Assembly: GCA_006538405.1 (NCBI GenBank)
Contig: BJKQ01000006.1
Span: 2,689,001 to 2,753,000 of the forward strand
Direction: 5' to 3'
Length of the DNA stretch: 64,000 bases
DNA from: Hansfordia pulvinata
Taxonomy: Eukaryota > Ascomycota > Sordariomycetes > Xylariales
Every line of letters begins with the position of its first letter. Within the stretch, counting starts at the first letter, position 1. Positions 48,195 to 57,691 of the stretch are shown here, piece by piece. Below the pieces are notes generated by a model that worked only from the letters and a program-made list of their open reading frames with translations, did not search any database and was not told the DNA's origin. A program made the translations under genes and the position numbers.

Positions 48195-50769
48195 ATGCCA
48201 CGGCCCAAGAAGCCTGGCGCTCCCGAACCCAAACGCCGGAGTCGAAACGGCTGTTGGTGAGTACTGCGCCCCCCCCCCCCCCCGTCCTGACTGGTCCCAC
48301 GAGCCTCAGCCTCCGCCGTTGTCGTGCCAGGCCCCTTACTGTACGTATCGACCTTCGTGTCTCTTCTAGCTGACAAAGGGTTCTTCTTCTCTCTCCAACA
48401 CAGGCCGTGTAAGAATCGCAAGATCAAATGTGGAGAGGAACACCCGGCTTGTCTGAAGTATGTCCAAACCAGTCCCGTCATCATCCCTGGCGATCGCACG
48501 AGTCCTCTCCCGTCACCAGGCTAACAGCACACCCAAACAGCTGCCAGAAGGCCGGAGAAGCTTGCGATTACAGCATCCGCCTCAATTGGGATGGCCGCAA
48601 AGGAAAGCGCCCAGCCGAGGGCGTCATTGACTTCAGCCAGGAGCTGACCTCACCCTCGTCCTCCGCTCCCGCCAAGGGCTTCAGGTTGGTCCACGGAGAC
48701 GCCTCCAAGGGCAAGAGACTCGAACCCCTCGAGGCAGAGGCCTCCTCCGCCTCCTCCTTCCCCAGCACAAACGTCCCCGACGACTCGGACCGGCGCAAAC
48801 GGGCGAAGACGGTGACCTCGGATCTCGCCGACGACGCCGTCACCTCGCCCTCCTCTACCCTCTCGGGGAGACACCTTGCTGCCATCTCCCCCGATTCCCC
48901 TCTGACGGGCACCTCTTCCGCGTACAGCGACGAGGACCCTCGAACGAACAGGCCCTCGCCGTCGGCTGCTCCCAGGCGTCCCTCCCTGCACTCGGGACAT
49001 CGCAGCTCGGTCGACGAGTCGGCCAGATCCGTGCGCCTACCCTCCATCGAATCGGCGGTCCAGATCTCCTCCACCCCTGTTTACTACGGGCTCGACCGCG
49101 GCTTTCCGGATCTTGACCTGGATAAGAACGACGACGGCAACGCCATTACCGGATCATCCCCTCTACTTTCCAAAGAGGCCCTGGAGATCTTGGGCACGGG
49201 CGGCGAGAATGAAGGGCCCAACGAGTTTGGCTTTGGCGTTGAGACGACCGACCTCTCGGACGAGAATGGCTACTATTCTCAGCCCGTCTCCATCTACATT
49301 CCTCGAAACTTGATGCCTCTCCCTCCCAAGTAAGCCCCCTTGGCCCGCTGACAGCAGTGCCTCGCTGACATGACTAGACTCTCCGAGAACCCCATGAATC
49401 TCATGGTCAGTATAGCCGGTGTCGCCCTCTGCTCGCGTACTGATGAGAATAGTATTTTCATCACTTTCTCAACCACACAGCCCGAGGTAAGCCCCTGCTC
49501 CATGGCCACATGGAAACTTGCGCTCATATTTGAAGTCCTTGTCCCATACGACGACCCTCACGCGAACCCGTTCCGCATTATTCTGCCACAGATGGCAGTG
49601 CACAACGACGGGCTGCTTGCTTTGCTTCTTGCGTATTCTGGTGAGTCTATCCATCCGACTTGGCTCTCCGCTCGTCCCTGACGCACATCAGCCTCGCACC
49701 GAGCTCGCGTTCTGAACCAGCCCGAGCCCGTACTGAGAATCGCCCTATGGGTCAACGATATATTTCCCTCGCTTCGGCACGCTTTGGACGATCCGGGCCG
49801 GAACTTCTCCAGGTCGAACCTAGCCACGGCCATCATGCTCACATCCCTCGAAATCGTGTCGCCTCAAGCCTTCGGGTACGACATCCCGTGGCAGCGTCAT
49901 CTCAGCCTGGCTCGAGAGCTCATCACCTCGCGCCCTGGAGGCCTCAGAGAAATGCGCTCCAACTTCCGCGACGACCCTACCTGCTCTTTCCTTTGGAGCT
50001 GGGCTGCTTATCTCGACGTGATTGCTAGCTTCAGCAGCGGCTCCAAAGCCTCGTCGTCGGGTTGGATCTTCGATTACGAATACGACGACATTATCGACGG
50101 ATACGACGAGATAGACTGCATCATGGGCTTCACAACTCGCTGCATATATCTGCTGGCCAACATTGCCGACCTTGCCAAGAAGTGTGACGGCGAGCGGATA
50201 GGGGAGGACCGCAGTATTCGCCCCGACTGGAGACCCAGCTCGCCCGTCTTGAGCCAGGCTCAGAAACTGGAGAGCGGCCTGTTTGACAGCTTGGGGAGGC
50301 CCCCGGTGCCGTGCAAGCACATCCACACCATAGGCGATGTCGGCAAGTGGGATCGTACCGGCCTCATGGCCACCAACGAAGCCTTCCATTGGGCCGCCAT
50401 GGTCCATCTCTACCGGCGGGTCATGGGGCGCCCTTCAGACGACGGCACCGTGCAGAATGCCGTCATCAAGGTCATTTCCTGCTTCGGGCGCATCCCACCT
50501 GGCGGTTCCGCGGCGTCGTGCCTCCTGTTCCCTCTTTTCACGGCCGGGTGCGAAGCCCGCGATCCGGTCCATCGTGAGCACATCCTTGAGAGGTTCAAGC
50601 ACGCCGAATTACACGGCATGACTCAGGTGAGCTGATTCCTTATCTACCACCGCTTGATATGCTCCCCCGCTAACATGAATAGGTGCGCAATGCGCGAAGA
50701 CAGATGCTGAAGGTCTGGGAAACTGGCAAGCCCTGGGAGACGCTAGGCAGCACCGAGTTCATAGGCTAG
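48195..50769 (+). CDS. Zn2Cys6 binuclear-cluster transcription factor
   Basis: Eight exons: 48195-48256, 48404-48457, 48541-49329, 49378-49405, 49453-49486, 49536-49640, 49692-50626 and 50683-50769, giving 697 residues. The DNA-binding cluster spans three exons; its six cysteines are residues 20, 23, 30, 37, 40 and 47 (NGCWPCKNRKIKC...CLNCQKAGEACDY). A Ser/Pro-rich linker follows (about 60-300). The fungal-specific middle domain begins YFHHFLNHTARVLVPYDD and continues ANPFRIILPQMAVHNDGLL, then LTSLEIVSPQAFG and later. The C-terminus is WETGKPWETLG. Two very short exons (28 and 34 nt) are needed to keep YFHHFLNHTAR in frame. Intron 1 contains a 15-C run. Target genes are unknown, and no cluster is adjacent. 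Confidence 0.9.
48269..48283. repeat. 15-base C homopolymer in intron 1 of the Zn2Cys6 gene
   Basis: Fifteen consecutive C in the first intron. It does not affect coding, but its length is hard to sequence accurately. Confidence 0.9.
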
Positions 50770-51594
50770 TCGGGCGTCTACTGGGTTGGGAACAGAGGCA
50801 AGACTTGGCGGCTAGTTCGACGACCACGGTGGACTGCATTCGCGGATCAAATACAAGTTCTTGCCCTATTAGTCTTCGAGGTGGCAAGGAGATGCCGTAT
50901 GAGTATGTGTGGGCAGTCCCTCCCCCCCCTCTCTGCAGATGCCGAATTCTGACTGTCCACTAAATTAGACTGCCATCTAAAACACTCATAGAGTGCCGGG
51001 ACCCCCGAGAGCGCGAGATCGGCGTTGGCTGCAGGCGATGCTGGGGGCGAGGCTCGGTCGCGCGTTTCGATGAAGGCGGTTGTGGGTTTGCAAGCCTGCG
51101 ACCGAGAAACGCCCAACCCGATTTGCTCCGGGGTACTGACCAGCCAGGTTGGGCATTTACCTACTCGTACCACACGCCCTTCCGCCTCGAACGACGCTGG
51201 CATCCGTCCGCACACCAAGACTGTGTACGAGTACGCTCTGAGGATGGACTGGTTCGGCGACGTACGAGTAGACACTGCCGCAGCGCATGCTATCTGGCCC
51301 GACTTCAAGCTATGTCTTCATGTGGATTGTTGCTCGTCGGACATGCACGTAGTCTACAGGGCTTGAGACTAGATAGATGATTGAATGATCCGGTCATAGT
51401 CTCGCGACATCTCTACATGCAAACCTGTCAACATGCATGCAGCAACTGCAACGTCTCACACGGGCCGATCACGAAAGCCAGCTGCTCTGGCCATGGCTGC
51501 CGTGCCCGCCAATGTGTGAGCAAATGGGTGGGCGGGTTCAAGCTAGACCAAAAACTCAACCGGAGTCAAGCGGGAGACCCCGGGCAAAAAGGTT
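50770..51594. other. Spacer between the regulator gene and tRNA-Ile
   Basis: Contains TACTCGTA/TACGAGTA copies at about 51163, 51227 and 51263. No gene is seen. Confidence 0.5.
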
Positions 51595-51696
51595 GCTCCC
51601 ACTGAGAGTCGAACTCAGGACCTTGGCTAAGACCATGTACTTTAGACGGATGCTAAATACATAAGAACCACGCATTAACCACTTTGCTATAGGAGC
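51595..51696 (-). tRNA. tRNA-Ile(TAT) with an intron
   Basis: On the minus strand: acceptor GCTCCTA/TGGGAGC, D stem GCA/TGC, anticodon stem TGGTT/AGCCA (one G-T), five-base variable loop, T arm CTGAG-TTCGACT-CTCAG, discriminator A at 51594. The loop reads C-T-TAT-G followed by a 30-nt intron after position 37; the mature length is 72 nt. Anticodon UAU decodes AUA isoleucine, and these genes commonly carry introns in fungi. The anticodon rests on the stem alignment above. Confidence 0.82.
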
Positions 51697-52700
51697 GCGT
51701 GTTTGGGAGGTGTCTGAAAAAATTGCTACTGTCCTTTATATCGTAGGGCCCACGAGGTGCCGATGCGCCCGCGGTCCTGGCCCTCATACACGCGCCTGCC
51801 CGCCTGTTTGCGCCGCCCCCCCCTCAAGACGCAAACTTGGGCGTGGGTGTTTCGCGGACGGGTAGAGAATTTTAAAGACTAGGGGGGGTGCATGGGCATG
51901 CATTGCGGGAATGCCGGTTCCTTTGCGCGCGCGCATGCGAAAGACAAGAGAGGCAAGGCAAGAGAGAACGAACGACGATGTAATGGGTATGGAAAGAAAA
52001 AAAATCAAGACGCAGACGGGCGAGTCGGGCGCAGGTCGAATTTCAATGGGAGATATCGGGATTGGCGTATTTTTTTTCTCGTCCCCCATTTATCCCCTAT
52101 CCGTTTTTTCTCCCCCGTTTTGAAATGGGATGCACGCCATTCCCCACTGCCCGTCTAGTGGCTTACAACCAATCAACCACCACCCAAGTCACTCGTATAG
52201 CAGAACTATAGAGACCCGACGGGGTCGAACTGCAACCCGCATCTCCTGACCTTGACCTTTCAACATGAGATGAGCACGCGCATGTAGAGCTAATCGGCGT
52301 ATGTGTAAGTCAAGGGGAGCGGACGCGGCTGCAGACTGGCCAGACTACATACTCGATGCAGGACGCCTGCACTCGCAGAAGCTGCCGATCAGTTAATCTT
52401 ACCTCCTCCTCCTCCTCCTCCTGGCTCCAAGGGGCTCTTCCCGGCCTTGAGTCACTGTGTCGTCGGTCACTGACACCAAGACACCTTTGATTACCTCCTG
52501 TACCCAAGGAGGGTCTCGTGGTCGGGTAGTCATCCTTGTACTGTGGAGGTTTCTCTCCTGCGTGTCGAAGACTCGGCAAAATATTCGCCTTTAGCCATCA
52601 GCATCGCGCCTCTTCATCACGGTCCATTGGCGACTCCCGTCGTATTGGGCTCTGTACGCGTTCCGCCTACACACAGGTTTGAGGGCGGCACGGCATTCAC
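51697..52700. other. Spacer with a tRNA-like relic
   Basis: About 1 kb without a gene. At 52210-52310 (minus strand) there is a TTAGCTCTA box, a CATCTC/GAGATG stem and a GTTCGACCC box. They look like decayed tRNA promoter boxes, but acceptor and T arms do not pair. A CTC trinucleotide run lies near 52405-52422. Confidence 0.4.
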
Positions 52701-53626
52701 CTAGGCCTGCGGCAGCCCGACCTCGACAATGGACTGCAGCAGCCGTATCGTCAGGTCCCTGCCCAGATCTACGAGCGTCGGGTCCGATGGGACGTGCAGA
52801 AAAGCGACGCTCCGCCTCCGGCCCTGCTTTTCCAGCTCTGCCAGGCTCGAATAGTAGATGAAGTCGCACAAGAAGCGCCCGGGGTCGTCCGAGAGGCGAA
52901 GCTTGGCGCCCGGAAGATTCTTCATTTGCTGTCAGTCAGCTGCGTCCGTGTTCAACAAGCACGGAGGTGAAGGTGACTGCATGGCAAGACGCAACGTACG
53001 GGGCAGCGCGCAGCCCACGCCTGGTAGACCGCGTCGACGTCGAGGTCCGACTCGAGCTCGGACGGCAGGCCGTGCCAGATCCAGCGCTCGCCCTCGCGGC
53101 GGTGGCGCTCCTCGTCCCCCAGCAGCACCCCGTCGACGTCGGGCAGGAGGTAGCCGTCGCGGTGCGCGCGGCGCTCGACCGAGAACTGCGGCTCGTGCCC
53201 GGCCATGCCGATGTGCAGCGCGAAGTCGACGCGCGGCGGGATGCCCTCCCCGCCGCCGCCCCACAGCCGGGCACCAGCTGGCGCACCCCGTCGTAGCTGA
53301 CGGGGACCGGGTGCGGGTACGCCAGGATGCGGACGCGCGGCTGCCGGGGCGCTGGGGAGGGCCCGGGGGTCGGAGAAGACGGCGCGGGCAGGTAGTCGGG
53401 CAGCGAGTTGCAGATCTCCCACGAGGGGTTGACCGGATAGCCTGCTCTGAAAGGCTACGAAGCACGGAGGGGGCAGGGTCAGTGAGAGACAAAACAAAGA
53501 GACGTCCCGGACGAGGATGGTGGGACGGGCCGGCAAAACAGGAGGCAAACAAACAGGCGGGCATACCTGGAAACCGGTGACGAGGATGGTCAGTTCGTCG
53601 CTCCCGGAGCACTCGACGGACCCCAT
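52701..53626 (-). CDS. Pyroglutamyl peptidase I-like (peptidase family C15), with a single-base frameshift
   Basis: Removes N-terminal pyroglutamate from peptides; cytosolic. Exons are 53567-53626, 53000-53454 and 52701-52928. Motifs: ILVTGFQPF at the start, YPVNPSWEICNSLPDYLP, VRILAYPHPVPVSYDGVRQLVP, VDFALHIGMAG with FSVERRAHRDGY, the catalytic cysteine in DDPGRFLCDFIYYSSLAE, and the catalytic His in VAFLHVPSDP. The frame breaks at the GGG run 53269-53271 (CCC on the coding strand). VRQLVP is followed one frame away by RLWGGGGEGIPPRVDFALHIG. One restored base gives 247 residues. All catalytic segments survive, so I treat this as a real gene with a sequence error. The joins at GTATGC and GTACGT donors are in phase. 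Confidence 0.88.
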
Positions 53627-53767
53627 GGTTGGAATCCCGGGCTATCCCCCGCGCGCATGTGACAGGAGAGACCAGAGCGAGGCGATTGGGAGGTCGGAAT
53701 GGGAAAAAGAAGCAGGGCACCGAGGCAGGCCGGGTAGAGGAGCTGCTGCTGGAGCTGCGATGGCGGG

Positions 53768-53814
<47 letters not shown>

Positions 53815-54504
53815 CTAGGTAGCTACCGTACGGTAGGTATTGAATCAGTTGGAAGAGGGACAGAAGGATACAGCCTGAATGTGCCTGAAGTGAGACTTAC
53901 AACAGAGTACCTGAGGCAGAAAGGAACTGCTTCGGGGAGAGTTGTGACGTCGATCAGGTCGAGATGGCGCGGGATGTTGGAGTGGCAGTCGCGGGGTCGC
54001 GTCGGGGGGGAAGGTGCGGGCGAGTGAGGGGTTCTTGTTCATACCGTACCTCCAACGAGAGGTAGGGCGAGTTGCGGGTGGCTGCCGTTGGCTGGCGTTC
54101 TGAACCGACGGACGCAGAGGCACTAACGCGCCGTCTGCATCGAGTCATTCATCTACTCTACATGATAACCTTACCTACTCGTACGAGTATTGCCTGTGTC
54201 GACCTCTCATCAGTGTCCGGAGCTGCGGACGCGGCATACATGTACATAGGTAGGGCATCCGAATCAGGGCGTTTCTTTCTGTCAATGGCGCATTAGGGTG
54301 GCTGTGATCAGATGCCTCCACCTATTATACCTAAGGTACGAGTATTCTATGGCCCCATCCATGCACGTCGTTGCTACTAAAACCATCTTGTACGTACTTG
54401 GGTAGGCAGGTAGGGAAACCAGGCGGGCCCAGGTTCGGAGCCGACAGTGTCCACCATCTCACGCGCGCGGCACGCTCGATACGCCCGAGGACAAGCATGC
54501 ACAA
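53627..54504. other. Spacer with tetranucleotide repeat
   Basis: Upstream of the peptidase and downstream of the small membrane protein gene. Holds the GGCA repeat described separately and TACTCGTACGAGTA near 54177. No gene is seen. Confidence 0.5.
53765..53814. repeat. (GGCA)12 tetranucleotide repeat
   Basis: About twelve perfect GGCA units, beginning roughly 140 bp upstream of the pyroglutamyl peptidase start codon. Likely length-variable. Confidence 0.9.
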
Positions 54505-55322
54505 CTACTGCTGGTCGTCCTTCTCCCCGGTCTCCGAGCGGTCGTTCCGCGCCGCCAGATCCTCGATCAGCAGCTGAGCCCGGCGCTCAAAGATGTCGTC
54601 CAGCGAGTTTGAGGCGCTCTGCCAGGCCGCAATCAGGTTGCCCTGCTGGCTGAGGCTGGACCTCCAGTACGCGGGCGTCGTCATCTGGCGGGGCGACAGG
54701 CGCTGGTAGCCGAGCCAGGGGAAGTTGTAGGCCAGATGCAGCTGCATCAGGCCCGGGAACTCGTCGAGGGTGACGAGAGCCTGCCGCAGCGACATTTGGT
54801 AGTAGTGGATGCTGGCGCCGACGAAACCGAGAGACGACCCGACCAGGAAGCCCATGACGCCGCTGCCCGTCAGGATGCCGCTGGCCGCCGCGAAGCCGAC
54901 GCCGACGATGGCCTGGACGAGCACGAACTGGTCAGATGCTGGTACGGCGTGGGGAGACAGTGACAGCAGAAGGTGGGTTGGGCCGACTTACCGCCGTCGA
55001 CGAAGCCACCACCATGGACCGGAACATGCTGGGGTGGGAGGGGTCAGCAGGTCTGTGTTGGACGTGTTGGAAACTGGATATATATCGTCGGTGGAAACTG
55101 ACTATAGCCCACGCCCGCTACACGTTGTGTCTGTTAGCCCTGCGCCGTCCCCGTCAGATCGAAGCCTCGGGAGAACTCACCTGGTGCCCGGCCGGCCCCA
55201 GCTCCCAATCTGGCGGAGGAGGTGACTTGCAGAGCCGTCGGTCTTGGGGGGGAGGTCAGCAAGAACGCGCTCCAGTGGCGCTTTGACAGCGGCAGCCCGC
55301 TTACCATTGCAATATCCGCCAT
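54505..55322 (-). CDS. Small conserved-looking membrane protein, unknown function
   Basis: Four exons: 55305-55322, 55181-55242, 54992-55028 and 54505-54927, all with good donors (GTAAGC, GTGAGT, GTAAGT) and exact phases; 179 residues. The N-terminus is MADIAMTDGSASHLLRQIGSWGRPGTSMFRSMV. A glycine-rich hydrophobic segment (QAIVGVGFAAASGILTGSGVMGFLVGSSLGFVGASIHYY) could form one long or two short membrane spans. The soluble C-terminal part is SLRQALVTLDEFPGLMQLHLAYNFPWLGYQRLSP followed by a charged tail. I do not recognise the family. Very small first exons and the consistent splice structure make the gene model credible. Localisation to an organelle membrane is a guess. Confidence 0.72.
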
Positions 55323-55841
55323 GGTCGTTCGGTAGTATCGTCAGGTCGTGCGCGTACAAGTAGTTTCGGACGCGAATCGGTTCATGCGGCGGCGATGATG
55401 CTGGCGAGACCCGTCGCGTCCACTCCTCAGCAGCTGGAGGTCTGAGGCGGGTCCTTTACGAGATGAATGTGCCCTGTATACGAGAAAAAAAAGCTAGGTT
55501 GGCACGTTGGTGATGCAAACGCACCACTAACCTGATGCAGCGGACGGATCGATCGCGGGGTTGTCTTCTGAATAATAAGCAACCCCATATCTGAGTTCAG
55601 CCCACCAGTTAGAGACCATTTACGGTACAACCAGCGGCACGGCTCAAACTCCGATCTGCTCCGACGTTCCCGGCCCGTGTTCCGCCCGCCCGGGCCCGCC
55701 CGGCTTTGTTGATGACTCCTCCTTCCAAAGCCTCATCAGTCTCCTCTGTTCCACCTCTACAAAAACACACTCAGCACCCAAACACCCGCCGCACCACCTC
55801 CTACTCCACGCCTTCGCAAGAACAGACCTCTTCTCTTCAAA
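55323..55841. promoter_or_regulatory. Divergent upstream region
   Basis: 519 bp between the start codons of the small membrane protein and the 53-residue Cys-rich protein, so it must hold both promoters. The segment before 55842 is CT/AC-rich, typical of a highly expressed fungal gene leader. Confidence 0.5.
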
Positions 55842-56104
55842 ATGTGCAGAAAAGCCACCTGCGACGAGTGCAGTACGTCTTGTAGCCCCATTCAGCCCCC
55901 TCGCTCATCATCCCTTCTGCGCCGAGTCTTCGAGTAGTCTCAGTAGCTAATGTCTCCCCTGCGCGTCCACCAGGCAAGACGACCTGGTTCGGCTGCGGCA
56001 GCCACATCGCCGGTGTGCTGGACCCCGTCCCGGCCGACGAGCGCTGCGTCTGCGAGCCTCAAGTCGAGTTCAACGGCAAGAAGTACCCGCCCAAGGCCAA
56101 GTGA
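55842..56104 (+). CDS. Small cysteine-rich protein, 53 residues
   Basis: Exons 55842-55872 and 55974-56104. The protein starts MCRKATCDECSKTTWFGCGSH and continues IAGVLDPVPADERCVCEPQVEFNGKKYPP. Six cysteines lie in two groups: CxxxxCxxC then C in the first, and a CxC pair later. The pattern suggests a metal-binding mini-domain. Short proteins of this MCRKxxCxxC...TWxGCGxH...ERCxCEP pattern recur across ascomycetes; I recall them as uncharacterised. No signal peptide or membrane segment is present, so it is probably cytosolic. Too short for most gene callers, but the intron (GTACGT donor, CAG acceptor) and conserved ending support it. Confidence 0.82.
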
Positions 56105-56192
56105 AGTCGTTTGGGAGGCTTGAGCCCAACACCTCATCATCAAACATACCCCATCTCTCTTCTTGCGTCCTTTGCCTGTTTCACCCGAGCGA

Positions 56193-56254
<62 letters not shown>
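56193..56254. repeat. (CGCA)15 tetranucleotide repeat
   Basis: About fifteen uninterrupted ACGC/GCAC units, about 90 bp downstream of the stop codon of the Cys-rich gene and probably inside its 3' UTR. Confidence 0.92.
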
Positions 56255-56386
56255 GAGAACTGGCAGTATCGGCCGGTGGTATCATAGGAAATTGGATATC
56301 TCATAAAACGTCTACTCTCTCTCTGTCTGTCTATCGCTACAGTGTCTTCGCTTCTTCCCTTCTTCACTGCTCCTCTCCCCCCTCCT

Positions 56387-57691
56387 TTAGATCTTAGCCC
56401 CCTTCTTCCAGTGCGCGCGGTGGTACTGGATGGGCCACTTGACGTCGACGCCGAGCTGCTGGGCGACGCGCAGAGGGAACTCGGGCTCGCGCAGCAGCTG
56501 TCGTGCCAGCAGCACCACGTCGGCCTGGGTCGTCCGGCCCGACTCCTCGGCCGTCACCTCGACCGTGTCGTGCGCGGTGGGGCCCTGGGCCGTGGTCGTC
56601 GAAGCCTTGTCGGCCTGCACGATGGAGCGCGCCATGGACGCGTTGGTGATCATCCCGACGGCGCCGATCAGCAGCTTCTGTCCCTCCTGGGCCAGGGTCT
56701 CGCGGATGCGGCCCGCGAGGTCCACCTGGTAGTACGGGTGCAGGTCGATCTTCTGGGCGGCGTTGTTGCCGCCCGAGCTGACGTCGAGCAGGTCGACGCC
56801 GGCAGCGGGGAGCAGGCGGGCGAGGCGCAGGCTGGCCTCGAGGTCCCAGCTCTCCTGGCCCGAGTGCTCCATCCACTCGGTGGCCGAGATGCGCAGCCAC
56901 AGGGGCATGTCGGCGGGGATGACGTCGCGGACGGCGGCGAGGACCTCGAAGAGCAGGCGGGTGCGGTTCTCGAAGCTGCCGCCGTAGGCGTCGGTGCGGG
57001 TGTTGGACAGCGGGGAGAGGAACTCGGTGATGAGGTAGCCGTGGGCGCCATGGACCTCGATGCAGTCGACGCCGGCGTCGACGGCGCGGCGGGCGGCGTC
57101 GCGGAAGCTCTGGACCAGGCCCCGGATCTCGTCGACGGTCATGGCGCGCGGGTCGGCGTAGCCGTCGGCGAAGCGGATGGCGCTCGGGGCCCAGACGTCG
57201 TCGGGCCAGCCGCTGGCCTCGGCCTGGGCGACGGCGCTGCCGGCGCGGGGGGCCAGCCAGGGGGCGACGGTGCTGGCCTTGCGGCCGGCGTGGGCGAGCT
57301 GGACGGCGACCTTCTGGCCCTGGCTGTGGGCAAAGTCGACGATGCGGCGCAGGGGGGCGACCTGGCTGTCCTGCCACAGGCCGCTGTCCTCGGGGGTGAT
57401 GCGGCCGTTGGGGGTGACGGCGCTGGCCTCGACAATGGTCAGGGCGTTGCCGCGCAGGATGAACTGGGCCAGGTGGGCAAAGTGGTAGTCGGTCAGGTGG
57501 CCGTCGTCGGCCGAGTACTGGCACATGGGGGAGACGACGAAACGGTTGTGGAGCCGCATGCCGCGCATGTCCAGTGGCTGGAACAGCGTGGGCGCCGACG
57601 CCGGGTCCAGCGCGGCGCCGATGGGCGGCTCCTGCGCCGGGGTGTAGAAGGGGGCGCCGGCCGCGGCCTTGTTGAAGATGGGCGCCGTCAT
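56387..57691 (-). CDS. Old yellow enzyme / NADH:flavin oxidoreductase, YqjM-like class
   Basis: An FMN TIM-barrel ene-reductase that uses NAD(P)H to reduce activated C=C bonds; its physiological substrate is unknown. Intronless, 434 residues from the ATG at 57691 (MTAPIFNKA). An upstream in-frame ATG at 57802 would add a Pro-rich, unlikely leader. Motifs: LFQPLDMRGMRLHNRFVVSPMCQYSADDGHLTDYH, with the Cys in PMCQY that tunes flavin in YqjM-type enzymes; VQLAHAGRKAS; the substrate-binding His pair in EVHGAHGYLITEFLSP; NTRTDAYGGSFENRTR; LLIGAVGMI; and DVVLLARQLLREPEFPLR. The Cys and HxxH pair are intact. This enzyme type is often misannotated as NADPH dehydrogenase. Confidence 0.93.
   Translation of the reverse strand: MTAPIFNKAAAGAPFYTPAQEPPIGAALDPASAPTLFQPLDMRGMRLHNRFVVSPMCQYSADDGHLTDYHFAHLAQFILRGNALTIVEASAVTPNGRITPEDSGLWQDSQVAPLRRIVDFAHSQGQKVAVQLAHAGRKASTVAPWLAPRAGSAVAQAEASGWPDDVWAPSAIRFADGYADPRAMTVDEIRGLVQSFRDAARRAVDAGVDCIEVHGAHGYLITEFLSPLSNTRTDAYGGSFENRTRLLFEVLAAVRDVIPADMPLWLRISATEWMEHSGQESWDLEASLRLARLLPAAGVDLLDVSSGGNNAAQKIDLHPYYQVDLAGRIRETLAQEGQKLLIGAVGMITNASMARSIVQADKASTTTAQGPTAHDTVEVTAEESGRTTQADVVLLARQLLREPEFPLRVAQQLGVDVKWPIQYHRAHWKKGAKI

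Noticed and set aside
52210..52310. Possible third tRNA on the minus strand
   Set aside because: A GTTCGACCC box and a CATCTC/GAGATG stem are present, but acceptor and T stems do not pair. At most it is a decayed relic.
53767..53814. GGCA repeat considered as a CRISPR-like or attachment array
   Set aside because: It is a perfect tetranucleotide microsatellite with no spacers.
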